Below, one piece after another: positions 27,687 to 36,778 of a stretch of DNA of 64,000 bases. The notes beneath the pieces are model-generated. The model had not been told where the DNA came from and made no database searches. It worked only from the letters and a program-made list of their open reading frames with translations. Source of the stretch: Lachnospiraceae bacterium (lineage in GTDB: Bacteria; Bacillota; Clostridia; Lachnospirales; Lachnospiraceae); the NCBI GenBank assembly GCA_009774535.1, contig VSNY01000002.1:1-64000 (forward strand), in the 5' to 3' direction. Numbering within the stretch: the stretch's first letter is position 1; each line of letters begins with the position of its first letter. The translations under genes were made by a program, and so were the position numbers.

Positions 27687-29741
27687 TTAAAATGTAATGG
27701 CCAGTCCGATACGGTATACTAAAAAGGTAACGCCCCATGCCACAACCAGCTGGAACAGTGTGACAAAGCAGGTCCATCCCCAGCTGTCCGACTCTTTTTG
27801 TATGGTAGCCAATGTCGCCGCGCAAGGCACATACAGCAGACAGAAGACCATCAGGCAGAATGCGTTTAACGGCCCGAATCCGATGCCCTTTAATACTTCG
27901 GAAAATCTTGCCATACCAGAGGCGGAATTGGCGTTTACGATGCCGAACAAAACCGCGCAGCTGGATACAACGACTTCTTTTGCGGAAATTCCGGCGATCA
28001 GGGCAACCGCAATCTGCCAAAAGCCGAGCCCGACAGGCGCAAAAACAGGAACCAGCCATTTGCCAATGATTGCGCCGAATCCTTCAGATAAGTCCGGTGC
28101 ATATCCTTGTGGTCCGAAATTCAGCAAAAACCAGATCAGCAGCGTTGCGATAAAAATGGTCGTGCCTGCTTTTCCCAAATAGTCCTTGACCTTATCCCAT
28201 ACATAAATGCCTACGGTCCGCGCGTCCGGCAGCTTATATTCCGGCAGTTCGATCAGCAGATAGTTCGCGCTTTTCTCCCGGTCAAGCAGGTGCAGGACAT
28301 ATGAGACGGCCATAGCGACAGCAATGCCGATCAGGTACATGGAATAGGCGGCAAGCAGAGCGTTTTTGCCAAAAAACATTTCTGCAAACAGGATGTAAAT
28401 TGTCAGGCGGGCATTGCAGCTCATAAACGGGGTTACTAGCATGACTTTGTAGCGGTCGCGTTTATTTTCTAATGCACGCGAAGCCATAATTGCCGGAACC
28501 GTGCAGCCAAATCCGAGCAGCATCGGGATAAACGCCTTGCCGGAAAGACCAAGTCTGCTCATCAGACCTTCCATAATATAGGCAACCCGCGCCATATAGC
28601 CGCTGTCTTCCAAAAATGCAAGCGCCAGAAACAGGATAAAGATATTTGGCAAAAATGTAACAATCGTTCCTACGCCGCCAATGATACCTTCCACAACGAG
28701 CGATTCCAGCGCCTTGTGGGTATGCATGGCGCGCAGTCCGTCTATGGTCAGTCCGGAGATCCAGTCAATGGCTGTTTCAAAATAGCCTTTGATCCAGTCT
28801 CCGACCGCAAAGGTCAGGAAAAATACGACCGCCATAATGCCCAGAAAAATCGGAATGCCAAAGATCTTGTGCGTTAACGCCCGATCAACCCGTTCCGTTA
28901 ACTGGTCCTGCCGCTTTTTATGCAGCAGCGCTTCATCAATAATTTCTTCTATAAAATCATACTTTTCATTGATGATCTGTGATTCATAGTTTTTGTCCAG
29001 CACATCCGGCAGGTCAAGCGGATATTTTTCCCAAACTTCTGTGTCGTGTTCCAGAAGCTTGATTGCATGCCAGCGATAGTTGGAAATATCCGGATATGAT
29101 TCCTGTAATGCCGCGATCAGCTGGTCGATCTTATCTTCCAGCGGGTCCGAATAGACCATGGCAAATTCTTTGTGGTGATCGTGGACATGATGTCCAGTGT
29201 CTTTGTGATGATGGATCAGGCTGTCCGGGTCATGATGTCCCTTATGGTGAGCCGCCGCGTGCAGCAGGGAGTCGAGGCCCGTGCGCTTGCGGGCAGATAC
29301 CGGAATCACCGGAATACCAAGCATTTCCGGCAGGCGGTGCAGATCAATTTCCATACCGCGTTTTTCGACAATATCCATCATATTCAGCGCCAGTACGACA
29401 GGCTTGCCCAGTTCCAGGATCTGCAGGGTCAGATACAGGTTGCGTTCAAGGGCGGAAGCGTCCGCTACATTAATGACAACATCCACTTCATCGCTTAAAA
29501 TAAATTGTCTGGAGACGGTTTCTTCCATTGTATAAGAAGTCAGGCTGTAAGTACCAGGCAGGTCGACCAGCCGGATATTCAGATCGTGGTCGCGGATTGC
29601 GCTTTCGACTTTTTCTACGGTAACGCCGGGCCAGTTGGCCACTTTCAAATTTGCACCGGTGTAGGCGTTGAACAGTGTCGTTTTACCGCAGTTCGGGTTG
29701 CCGATAAATCCTATGGTCAGATTTTCTTTCAAATATGTCAC
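27687..29741 (-). CDS. feoB: Ferrous iron transport protein B
   Basis: This 684-residue protein imports Fe2+. The N-terminal G domain has G1 GNPNCGKTT at residues 14-22, DLPGTYSL (G3) and LNMMD (G4), followed by a helical GDI-like spacer. Two Gate domains and about nine membrane helices complete it (GFGCTVPAIMASRALENKRD, and SAKEVVVSSCAVLFG). The cytoplasmic region around residues 165-195 is His-rich (HHKGHHDPDSLIHHHKDTGH), a possible metal-binding loop. Its ATG overlaps the feoA stop by four bases. Confidence 0.96.
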   Translation of the reverse strand: MTYLKENLTIGFIGNPNCGKTTLFNAYTGANLKVANWPGVTVEKVESAIRDHDLNIRLVDLPGTYSLTSYTMEETVSRQFILSDEVDVVINVADASALERNLYLTLQILELGKPVVLALNMMDIVEKRGMEIDLHRLPEMLGIPVIPVSARKRTGLDSLLHAAAHHKGHHDPDSLIHHHKDTGHHVHDHHKEFAMVYSDPLEDKIDQLIAALQESYPDISNYRWHAIKLLEHDTEVWEKYPLDLPDVLDKNYESQIINEKYDFIEEIIDEALLHKKRQDQLTERVDRALTHKIFGIPIFLGIMAVVFFLTFAVGDWIKGYFETAIDWISGLTIDGLRAMHTHKALESLVVEGIIGGVGTIVTFLPNIFILFLALAFLEDSGYMARVAYIMEGLMSRLGLSGKAFIPMLLGFGCTVPAIMASRALENKRDRYKVMLVTPFMSCNARLTIYILFAEMFFGKNALLAAYSMYLIGIAVAMAVSYVLHLLDREKSANYLLIELPEYKLPDARTVGIYVWDKVKDYLGKAGTTIFIATLLIWFLLNFGPQGYAPDLSEGFGAIIGKWLVPVFAPVGLGFWQIAVALIAGISAKEVVVSSCAVLFGIVNANSASGMARFSEVLKGIGFGPLNAFCLMVFCLLYVPCAATLATIQKESDSWGWTCFVTLFQLVVAWGVTFLVYRIGLAITF

Positions 29742-29962
29742 CTCGTTTCACGTACTGTTATATGTTTTGTCATGTTATATCCAAGCGCAAACCGGGCGCC
29801 GCGCAGTTTAATGATCATAATGCCTTTGCCTTTGCGGTTTAAGACGGATATTTCAGATTCTCTTGTCATTCCAAGGGCTTCCAGCCGCCGTTCCATCTGG
29901 AAGGGAAGGTCGATGTGTTCTACAATGCAGCTATGGCCTGTCTGCACGTCTTTTAAAAACAT
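29738..29962 (-). CDS. feoA: Ferrous iron transport protein A
   Basis: This 74-residue SH3-like protein supports FeoB. It shows the FeoA pattern with RRLEALGMTRESEISVLNRK, then IIKLRGARFALGYNM. The ribosome site AAGGAGG lies ten bases before the ATG. A TATACT box on the minus strand near 30010 could be the promoter -10 region. I see no clear Fur or DtxR palindrome, so iron control is expected from the family, not shown. Confidence 0.92.
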   Translation of the reverse strand: MFLKDVQTGHSCIVEHIDLPFQMERRLEALGMTRESEISVLNRKGKGIMIIKLRGARFALGYNMTKHITVRETR

Positions 29963-30094
29963 GTACAGATACCTCCTTGTTTGAGTTGTGTTGTTAGTTG
30001 GTGCTTGCTAAGTATAACATGAGTTGGGGGAAAATAGAATAGCTACTTAAGAATGATTTCTTATATGAGCTGTGCATATCAAATAATTTTTGCA

Positions 30095-30123
30095 TTGACA
30101 TTCTCGATATTCGAGAGTATGAT
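30095..30123 (+). promoter_or_regulatory. Strong promoter overlapped by a palindromic operator, with no intact gene behind it
   Basis: TTGACA (30095-30100) and TATGAT (30118-30123) are 17 bases apart. The spacer holds the palindrome TCTCGA-TAT-TCGAGA (30102-30116). A second half-like site GATATTCGAGAA lies at 30139-30150. This is the layout of an autorepressed regulator gene, but the downstream DNA contains only gene debris. Confidence 0.65.
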
Positions 30124-30218
30124 CTTTTTATAAAACTTGATATTCGAGAATAAAAACAAACTTCAGAAGCCGGGCTTATCCGGGAAACGAAAACGCAAGG
30201 GCGCAGACGCAGCTATAA

Positions 30219-30425
30219 AGAGTTTACAAAAAGCTGGATGCTGCACCATGGCTGGCAAAGGAAGCCTATCAGCTGACGTGGCAGAATGCGGGAGAACTGT
30301 ATTGGTATCTGCTATGCTATGAGGATTGTATTTTGGAAATCCAGCTGGATTGGAAAGCGACAGAAAAACAGATGCGTATGACTGGTGAAAAAATGCTTTC
30401 CGTAAATTCGGCTGAATTGCCTTAA
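30219..30425 (+). pseudogene. Fragment of an unidentified gene
   Basis: This frame is open from 30219 to a TAA at 30423-30425 but has no usable start; stops close it upstream and the first Met is near its end. The residues look like real protein (AYQLTWQNAGELYWYLLCYE, then DCILEIQLDWKATEKQM), with a sensible amino-acid mix rich in aromatic residues. I read it as the C-terminal remnant of a deleted gene. More debris in other frames continues to about 30540. The family is not recognised. Confidence 0.45.
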
Positions 30426-30560
30426 AGATGCAATACGCAGATTGGGATGATCGCATTTGGAAGCTGGAACTGGCAGAAGATCCGTCCCGGGATCATGGGA
30501 CAGCAGTCAACAGGAGATGTAAAGGAGTTACACTTTATCAGGAAAGGAAAGTAAAATAAA

Positions 30561-30824
30561 ATGAAGAAACGAAACAGTTTTTCGCAAGTAAAATTAACAG
30601 AGGCACAAAAAGAAAAATTAAAGGAAGAAATAAAAATATTTTATTCCTCTGAACGCGGGGAAGAAATTGGGATTATTGAACAAATGCAGCTCCTGCATCT
30701 GTTTGAAGAAAAGTTGGCGCCTGTCGTTTATAATAAAGCGCTTGACGATGCTAAAAGATGGTTTACCCAAATGATGGATAACATGGATGCTGACTATTAT
30801 GCACTCTATAAAAATGAAGATTAG
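30561..30824 (+). CDS. DUF2164 family protein
   Basis: This 87-residue acidic protein matches the DUF2164 pattern: KLTEAQKEKLKEEIKIFYSS, then ERGEEIGIIEQMQLLHLFEE and PVVYNKALDDAKRWFTQMMD. It has no membrane segment or signal peptide. The function of the family is unknown. It is one of the few intact genes in a decayed stretch of about 1 kb, flanked by fragments on both sides. The ribosome site is AGGAAAGG at about 30541. Confidence 0.8.
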   Translation: MKKRNSFSQVKLTEAQKEKLKEEIKIFYSSERGEEIGIIEQMQLLHLFEEKLAPVVYNKALDDAKRWFTQMMDNMDADYYALYKNED

Positions 30825-30886
30825 GCGCTAAATCTACGAATTGAGAAAAATGGAAAAACTCTGATTCCAGCAGTCTTTCAAAGGCT

Positions 30887-30970
30887 ATGACAGTTGAAAT
30901 CAGTGATAAGACCATCTCCAAATGGGAATGTGGGAAAGGCTTACGAGTATCAGCAAAAAGCAATATCTAA
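30887..30970 (+). pseudogene. Remnant of an XRE-type helix-turn-helix gene
   Basis: A 27-residue frame reads VEISDKTISKWECGKGLRVS, which matches the recognition-helix part of XRE regulators (normally VSDKTISKWERGKGLPD). The rest of the DNA-binding domain and the whole C-terminus are missing or out of frame. With the orphan promoter upstream it suggests loss of a regulator module. Confidence 0.55.
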
Positions 30971-31111
30971 TTTATTTAGAAAAGAATAACCCTCGCAGCG
31001 ACAACTTTGAACGAATCCAGCCTCGTTCGGAATAAATAGAATCTGTAACTCATATTTTCCTTCTCCGCACATATAAATAAAATAAATCACTTTCCATGAT
31101 CGGCGCAAAAT

Positions 31112-32209
31112 ATGAAACCATTCCGCTTCAAATGCATTGTATTGATAGAACTGCTCGCGCTTTTCTCAATAATTGTTCTTACATACATCAAACCCGCGAA
31201 AATCATTCATAAAATACGATCCAATACCCCTGTATCATCCAATCATACAGAACCGCCTGCGGCATCTGACAACAGAGACTTTATTAAATGGGTTGACTTC
31301 AAAGTTACCAGTGCCGCTATGAACGATGCTTATCAATATGATCTGAAAGCGCATGAAACTGACACGCCCATCGACTGGGTCTGTCTGCTTGCCGTGCTTG
31401 GAGCAAAATATGGGGGAGATTTTAAAAACTATAAATCATCCGATATGAAAGCGATTGCAGATAAAATATTAAATAAAGAATCAACTTTAGAAGAACTAAC
31501 TGCTGATATGAAATACTATGACTACTACAATGAAGCCTACCATGCTGTCCTGGGCGGTTTTGTCGGTGAATATCAGCTGTCCGGTTCAGATTCAAAACAA
31601 ACACAATATGGACTAAAAGCATATTCGCCAATTGCAAAGGGATTTCCTTATACGGATTATGATGATTTCGGTTCTTCCCGTTCTTTCGGTTATCGTAGAC
31701 AGCATCTGGGACATGATATGATGGGACAGATCGGTACGCCGATTATAGCCGTAGAATCCGGTTATGTGGAATGCCTTGGCTGGAACCGCTATGGCGGCTG
31801 GCGTATTGGCATACGCAGCTTTGATAAAAAAAGATATTATTATTATGCCCACCTGCGCCAAAACTTTCCATACAGCAAATCACTCAAAGAAGGCGGCGCC
31901 GTAACAGCAGGGGATGTAATTGGTTACATGGGACACACGGGATACAGCGATAAAGAAAATGTAAATAATATCGACATTATACATTTGCACTTTGGCCTGC
32001 AGCTGATTTTTGACGAATCCCAAAAAGATGGAAACAGTGAAATATGGATCAGTTGTTATGAATTGGCGCGCTTTTTATCTCAAAACCGCAGCGAGACAGC
32101 AAAGGATGAATCAACCAAAGAATGGCGCCGGATACAGGAAATCATTGATCCTGCAGTGCAGCAGTACGAAAAACAGAAACAGAAGGATACCACAGAGAAA
32201 CCCCGTTAA
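31112..32209 (+). CDS. Membrane-anchored M23 (LytM-type) peptidase
   Basis: This 365-residue protein has one N-terminal membrane helix (about residues 8-27), an outside helical domain of about 130 residues (DWVCLLAVLGAKYGG) and a C-terminal M23 domain at about 185-310. Zinc ligands are present: HLGHDMMG supplies the HxxxD pair and HLHFGLQL the HxH pair, so it should be an active cell-wall endopeptidase. The M23 core is close to the LytM/SpoIIQ type, but the N-terminal domain suggests a Lachnospiraceae-specific form. A charged C-terminal tail follows. No clear ribosome site is visible before ATG 31112. Confidence 0.85.
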   Translation: MKPFRFKCIVLIELLALFSIIVLTYIKPAKIIHKIRSNTPVSSNHTEPPAASDNRDFIKWVDFKVTSAAMNDAYQYDLKAHETDTPIDWVCLLAVLGAKYGGDFKNYKSSDMKAIADKILNKESTLEELTADMKYYDYYNEAYHAVLGGFVGEYQLSGSDSKQTQYGLKAYSPIAKGFPYTDYDDFGSSRSFGYRRQHLGHDMMGQIGTPIIAVESGYVECLGWNRYGGWRIGIRSFDKKRYYYYAHLRQNFPYSKSLKEGGAVTAGDVIGYMGHTGYSDKENVNNIDIIHLHFGLQLIFDESQKDGNSEIWISCYELARFLSQNRSETAKDESTKEWRRIQEIIDPAVQQYEKQKQKDTTEKPR

Positions 32210-32292
32210 TCACAAGATTGGCGGGATTTGGTAAATATAGATAAAAAAGGGTGTATAAAATTAGCTATTTGCTACAAAATAAATTTTTGGGA

Positions 32293-32321
32293 TAGACAGT
32301 CAAAAAAAATTATAGTAAAAT
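32293..32321 (+). promoter_or_regulatory. Candidate promoter for the HPr gene
   Basis: TAGACA (32293-32298) and TAAAAT (32316-32321) are 17 bases apart. The leader would be about 225 nt. The rest of 32210-32552 shows no gene and no convincing riboswitch. Confidence 0.5.
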
Positions 32322-32552
32322 CTGTATATAGAAATCAGGAAAGCACATGCCAGGTTGTGACTTTAAGTAGGCAAAGCTGGATTGTACTCACAAGAATTAA
32401 GATTGATTTATTTTGATGTTTTTTCATGAGTATGATGCAGTTTTTTTACGTTTCAAGCAGGCGAAGCGGTCTGCGTTTGGAGATAAATCTGGCAGAATTG
32501 TTGTGCTTACAGCAGATCGTGCAGGACTGTAAAAAACAAGGAGGAAATTATT

Positions 32553-32810
32553 ATGAAATCATTTAACTACGTCATTACAGATGAACAGGGTGTACATGCA
32601 AGACCAGCAGGAATCTTAGTGAAAGAAGCAAAAAAATATGCTTCCAAGATTACAATCAGTGCTGGCGGGAAAAATGCTGAGGCTACAAAGCTGATGGCAA
32701 TTATGAGCATGGGCATTAAAAAGGGTACAGAAATTGAAGTATCTGTAGAAGGTGATGACGAAGAAGCTGCAGCAGCAGAAATGGAGAAATTTTTCAAAGA
32801 AAATTTGTAA
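32553..32810 (+). CDS. ptsH: Phosphocarrier protein HPr
   Basis: This 85-residue protein carries phosphate from enzyme I to sugar-specific enzymes II. The active site GVHARPAG has His15 and Arg17. The regulatory Ser46 of Gram-positive HPr is not present: the segment reads ATKLMAIMSMG with Thr45 and Lys46 where B. subtilis has Lys45 and Ser46. It should therefore transport phosphate but not be a normal target of HPr kinase. It stands alone, without ptsI, and has AAGGAGG upstream and a strong terminator downstream. A paralogue with Ser46 is encoded at 44845-45099. Confidence 0.93.
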   Translation: MKSFNYVITDEQGVHARPAGILVKEAKKYASKITISAGGKNAEATKLMAIMSMGIKKGTEIEVSVEGDDEEAAAAEMEKFFKENL

Positions 32811-32849
32811 TCAAAATTTTAAATTGTGATTAAAATAATTATAAGATCA

Positions 32850-32897
32850 GCCGCACTAGAAATGTTTATAAAATACATTTCCGGTGCGGCATTTTTC
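32850..32897 (+). terminator. Terminator after the HPr gene
   Basis: GCCGCACTAGAAATG pairs with CATTTCCGGTGCGGC, followed by ATTTTTCTT. Confidence 0.85.
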
Positions 32898-32951
32898 TTA
32901 CAGCCAATCAGATCAGGTGTCACATTTTGATATGGCGATGTACTTTTGAGT

Positions 32952-33020
32952 GGCTGGGGGATACTGTAAGTCCGAAGGTTGGCTGCTGGGGGGCCGGAGA
33001 GCCAAAAAAGTCCCCCAGCC
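32952..33020. repeat. GC-rich intergenic hairpin
   Basis: GGCTGGGGG (32952-32960) and CCCCCAGCC (33012-33020) are perfect complements around GGGGGCCGGAGAGCC. It is related in composition to the dispersed GC-rich family but shares less sequence. The rest of 32898-33390 holds no gene I can support. Confidence 0.5.
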
Positions 33021-33390
33021 AATCCACGTCCCGCCGCCTGCAATCCATCCGAGCAGTCACAAACGCAGCTCAATATCAATTCTGCTGCCAGGAATCAAAT
33101 TTTTTATTACGCGAAAATTCCAGCGATAAATAACAGTTCCAAAGGTGATTAAAACTTCTGCACGCGTCCTTCTCTCATACACAAAAATTTGCTGAAACGC
33201 AGATGATTTTTTCCTTAATTTGTGATACAATTCAAATACCAACAATCAGAGCGCCGAATACACACATATTTCATCAAAAATCCAGTTGTTTCAGAAGTTC
33301 TTAAATTTCATACTGGATTTTGATAAATAACGTTCCAAAAGTACGAAACAATACAGCGATGCAACAATCACAGCAAGGAGTGTCTACAAT

Positions 33391-33957
33391 ATGACAGGTA
33401 TTTATTTTAGCGGTACTGGCAATTCTAAATATGCTTTAGAAATATTCTTAAAAGAATTTCACGCACAGGAAAATATATTTTCCATTGAAGAAGCTGCAGC
33501 TGTCAGTTCCATAAAAAGACACAAAGCCATCCTGTTCAGCTACCCGGTGCAGTTTTCCAATATACCTAAAATAGTCAGGGATTTTGTAACAGCAAATGCA
33601 GGACTGTGGAAAGGGAAAAAAGTGTTTGTAATCGCTACCATGGGGCTGTTTAGCGGCGATGGCGCGGGGGTGCTGGCGCGGCTGCTGAAAAAGTATGGCG
33701 CTCAGGCAGTCGGCGGTCTGCATGTAAAAATGCCGGACAGTATAGCAGATGAAAAGCTGTTAAAAAGAACGCCTGCAAAAAATCGCCGCTTGATCACAGA
33801 TGCGGAACAAAAGATAAAAAAATGCGCCCGGGCGGTAAAAGCAGGCCGTCCGCCGCAGGAAGGAATCGGATTTTTTTGTCAGATGGCAGGTTTGTTCGGG
33901 CAAAGGCTGTGGTTTTCTGGGGTGATCCGCCAGGGAACGGTAGAGGCATACAAATAA
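33391..33957 (+). pseudogene. Truncated EFR1-type flavodoxin/ferredoxin protein
   Basis: The 188-residue ORF begins with a flavodoxin phosphate loop (YFSGTGNSKYAL) and has FSYPVQFSNIPKIVRDFV and ATMGLFSGDGAGVLAR, the flavodoxin half of EFR1 proteins. In that family two 4Fe-4S clusters follow after GQRLWF. Here the reading frame ends about 14 residues after GQRLWF and the cysteine motifs are absent; the next gene starts 33 bases later. It is most likely a 3'-truncated gene, though a working short flavodoxin cannot be excluded. Two base-pair stretches upstream are AT-rich and hold no obvious promoter. Confidence 0.65.
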
Positions 33958-33989
33958 CGGACAGATCTAAGGAGGAGGTATTTAAGTTC

Positions 33990-34442
33990 ATGAAACTGGC
34001 AACAGCATTAGCAGAAAGAGCAGATTTGCAAAACAGGCTGTCGGAACTTGGCGGCCGTTTGAACCGGAATGCCAAAGTGCAGGAAGGAGAAGAACCGTCC
34101 GAATCCCCGGACTTGCTGATGGAAGAATCGGATAGATTAATCAGACGTCTGGAAGAACTGATGATCAGGATCAATCTGACCAACAGCAGCACGGAGTACG
34201 AGGGCAGGACGATTACGGAATTTCTTGCGCACAGGGACTGTTTAAGGATGAAAATCCGCTTGATGCGGGAATTTTTGGATCATGCGAGCAGTCAGGTCAG
34301 CCGCCTGACACATACGGAGATCAAAATTAAAAGTACGGTTCCGGTATCTGAGATACAGAAAAAAGTAGATCAGATGGCAAAAGAATTGCGGGAAACAGAC
34401 GAAAAGATCCAGGAACTGAACTGGACTACGCAGCTGCAGTAG
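33990..34442 (+). CDS. DIP1984/septicolysin-like family protein
   Basis: This 150-residue helical protein begins MKLATALAERADLQNRLSEL and continues RLNRNAKVQEGEEPSESP, close to the DIP1984 family consensus. It forms coiled-coil helices with Arg- and Glu-rich faces, and its function is unproven. The ATG at 33990 has AAGGAGGAGG upstream. A longer frame from 33822 overlaps the flavodoxin remnant and adds residues without family similarity, so I rejected that start. Confidence 0.85.
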   Translation: MKLATALAERADLQNRLSELGGRLNRNAKVQEGEEPSESPDLLMEESDRLIRRLEELMIRINLTNSSTEYEGRTITEFLAHRDCLRMKIRLMREFLDHASSQVSRLTHTEIKIKSTVPVSEIQKKVDQMAKELRETDEKIQELNWTTQLQ

Positions 34443-34513
34443 AATCGGACAATCTGATTTACGCCGTCACAGGCGGCAGAAATGCAAATCTAATTGACGC
34501 AGGTAGTCTGACA

Positions 34514-34632
34514 GGGTGGATGCATCTCCATCGGCAGAGAATGTGCCGTAACATTGGTGGGGGCCTGGACAGCCCTATGGAGTCCGAATCTCCGCAATAC
34601 CATGCATGTCCAGTATCAGAACATGCGCATGT
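34514..34632 (+). other. Possible structured leader of fbp
   Basis: In the 298-base gap before fbp, TGGATGCAT (34517-34525) can pair with ATGCATGTCCA (34602-34612) around inner hairpins CGGCA/TGCCG and GGAC/GTCC. The right arm can instead pair with ACATGCGCATG (34621-34631). Two exclusive folds are typical of regulatory leaders. I could not match it to a known riboswitch class, and no terminator follows directly. Confidence 0.3.
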
Positions 34633-34740
34633 AAACACTGCATAATAATAACCATTGGATCAACTGTCAGACGAGGGAGGGACCGGGGAAACGAATGAAA
34701 CAATCATTTAGGGGAAATTAGAAAAAACAGGGGGAACTAT

Positions 34741-36633
34741 ATGGAATTTGACCAGGAGAAATATCTGACATTATTAGCTGAAAAATATCCGACCATTCAG
34801 GCAGTATGCCGTGAGATTATCAACCTGAATGCGATCCTGAACCTTCCAAAAGGTACAGAGCATTTTATGAGTGACCTGCATGGAGAATACGAGGCGTTTT
34901 ACCATATCCTGAACAACTGTTCCGGCGTTATCCGTGAAAAAGTGGATATGCTGTTCGAGGAAACGTTATCTGACGCGGAGCGCGAACAGATCTGCACGTT
35001 GGTCTATTATCCAAGGGAAAAACTGGAACTGATCAAAAAAGAAGTCATTAATCTAAAGGAATGGTACCGTGAAATTTTGGCGGAATTGATCGAAATCGCC
35101 AAGACTTTATCATCAAAGTATACGCGGTCCAAAGTGCGTAAGGCTATGCCGGAGGAATTTGCCTACATTATTGACGAGCTGCTTCATGTACAAAAAGATG
35201 AAGATGATAATCAGGTCATTTACCACCGCGAAATTTTAACAACGATTATTGAGCTTGACAACGCAGATGAATTTATCGTAGCGCTGGCGGATCTGATCAA
35301 ACGGATGGCCGTAGACCGCCTGCATATTGTCGGCGATATTTTTGACCGCGGCGCCTGTGCGGACCAGATTCTGGATTTGCTGATGAAATACCATTCGCTG
35401 GATATCGAATGGGGCAACCACGATATTTTGTGGATGGGCGCTGCCGCCGGAAGCAAGGCATGCATTGCCAATGTCGTGCGAAATAATTTAAGATACGACA
35501 ACACCGAAATTCTGGAAAACAGTTACGGTATCAGCCTGCGGAAATTAACGCTTTATTCGGAAAAACAATATCCTGACGTAGATCCGATGAAGGCAGCTGA
35601 AAAAGCCATTACGGTTATGCTGTTTAAGCTGGAAGGCCAGGTGATCGCCAGACATCCGGAATACGAAATGGATGACCGCAGGCTGCTTCACCGCATTCAT
35701 TGGGATACGCATACGATCGAACTGGAAGGAAAGACCTACGAACTGACCGAAACCGAATTTCCGACTGTCATCCCGGAGGACGCCTACCGATTGTCTGACG
35801 AAGAAGAAGAAATTATGGACGAGCTGTGCATGGCATTTGTCAACAGCAGCCGGCTAAACGAGCATATCCGGTTTTTATACAAAAAAGGCGGCATGTATAA
35901 AACATTTAACGGAAACCTGCTGTACCATGGCTGTATTCCTTTGGATCAGGAAGGTAATTTTGAAGGCATCTGCATTGACGGAAGGATGTATAAAGGCCGC
36001 GCATATCTGGAATACGCGGACAAAACAAGCAGGCGAGCTTACCTGTCCGGCCGTAAGCAGAGCGATCTGGACTTTATGTGGTATTTATGGTGCGGCAGAA
36101 AATCACCGCTGTGCGGCCGTAATATCAAGACATTTGAACGCAGTTATATCGCGGACCAGTCTGTTTGGCACGAAGCGAGCGATCCATACTATCGGTTTTA
36201 TCAGACGGAAAAAACGTGCAACATGATCCTGCGCGAATTCGGTCTGTATTCTTCCTATTCGCACATTATCAACGGCCATACGCCGGTGCGTACGGGTGAA
36301 GGCGAAATGCCGGTGCGCGCGAATGGGAAGCTGATTGTGATCGATGGAGGATTTTGCCGCAGCTATCATAAAACGACCGGAATCGCGGGTTATACGTTGA
36401 TTTATAATTCTCATGGGATACGCATTAAGGCGCATCAGCCTTTTGAAAGCGTCTATGCCGCGCTGCGGGAGAATAAGGATATTGAGTCGAAAAGCGAGAT
36501 GGTAGAGACAGAAAAAGAGCGGCTGATGGTGAAGCATACAGATAATGGAAGGAAGATCCTGGAAGATATCGAGGGGCTTAAAAAGCTGCTGGAGGCGTAT
36601 CGGGATGGTTCGATTGAGCAGGAAAGTGTGTGA
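34741..36633 (+). CDS. fbp: Fructose-1,6-bisphosphatase, class III
   Basis: This 630-residue enzyme hydrolyses fructose 1,6-bisphosphate to fructose 6-phosphate in gluconeogenesis. It belongs to the Firmicutes-specific class III with a metallophosphatase core: HFMSDLHGEYEAF near residue 40, HIVGDIFDRGACADQ near 200, EWGNHDILWMG near 222 and INGHTPVRTGEGEMP near 512. Length is in the usual 630-670 range. The ribosome site is AGGGGGAA. It supplies hexose phosphate for glycogen synthesis encoded elsewhere in the window. A possible structured leader precedes it and a strong terminator follows. Confidence 0.96.
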   Translation: MEFDQEKYLTLLAEKYPTIQAVCREIINLNAILNLPKGTEHFMSDLHGEYEAFYHILNNCSGVIREKVDMLFEETLSDAEREQICTLVYYPREKLELIKKEVINLKEWYREILAELIEIAKTLSSKYTRSKVRKAMPEEFAYIIDELLHVQKDEDDNQVIYHREILTTIIELDNADEFIVALADLIKRMAVDRLHIVGDIFDRGACADQILDLLMKYHSLDIEWGNHDILWMGAAAGSKACIANVVRNNLRYDNTEILENSYGISLRKLTLYSEKQYPDVDPMKAAEKAITVMLFKLEGQVIARHPEYEMDDRRLLHRIHWDTHTIELEGKTYELTETEFPTVIPEDAYRLSDEEEEIMDELCMAFVNSSRLNEHIRFLYKKGGMYKTFNGNLLYHGCIPLDQEGNFEGICIDGRMYKGRAYLEYADKTSRRAYLSGRKQSDLDFMWYLWCGRKSPLCGRNIKTFERSYIADQSVWHEASDPYYRFYQTEKTCNMILREFGLYSSYSHIINGHTPVRTGEGEMPVRANGKLIVIDGGFCRSYHKTTGIAGYTLIYNSHGIRIKAHQPFESVYAALRENKDIESKSEMVETEKERLMVKHTDNGRKILEDIEGLKKLLEAYRDGSIEQESV

Positions 36634-36661
36634 TTTGAGATGGACTGGTCAGCCGTTTAAG

Positions 36662-36740
36662 GACAGTACTCGTAAGAAATGAGAAAGGATTGATTGTAAG
36701 CGACAGTACTTGTGAAAAACGAGGAAGATTGATTCTAAGC
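36662..36740 (+). repeat. 40-bp tandem repeat after fbp
   Basis: GACAGTACTCGTAAGAAATG with the following 20 bases (36662-36701) is repeated as GACAGTACTTGTGAAAAACG with the following 19 bases (36702-36740). Both end in TAAGC, and a partial third copy begins GAGTGCTGACTG. No gene is encoded. Confidence 0.65.
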
Positions 36741-36778
36741 GAGTGCTGACTGAAGACTGCATGTTAAACTTCTGTAAC

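Noticed and set aside
30137..30322. 61-residue ORF downstream of the orphan promoter
   Set aside because: There is no ribosome site, its residues do not look like a folded protein, and it overlaps the better-supported remnant frame at 30219-30425.
33057..33245. 62-residue minus-strand ORF (MLVFELYHKLRKKS)
   Set aside because: It has no ribosome site and no neighbour context. Composition is plausible, but one short frame in a decayed AT-rich region is not enough.
34443..34740. Known riboswitch (c-di-GMP, THF, T-box) before fbp
   Set aside because: None of the characteristic conserved motifs, such as the T-box AGGGTGGNACCGCG, is present. It is kept only as an unassigned structured leader.
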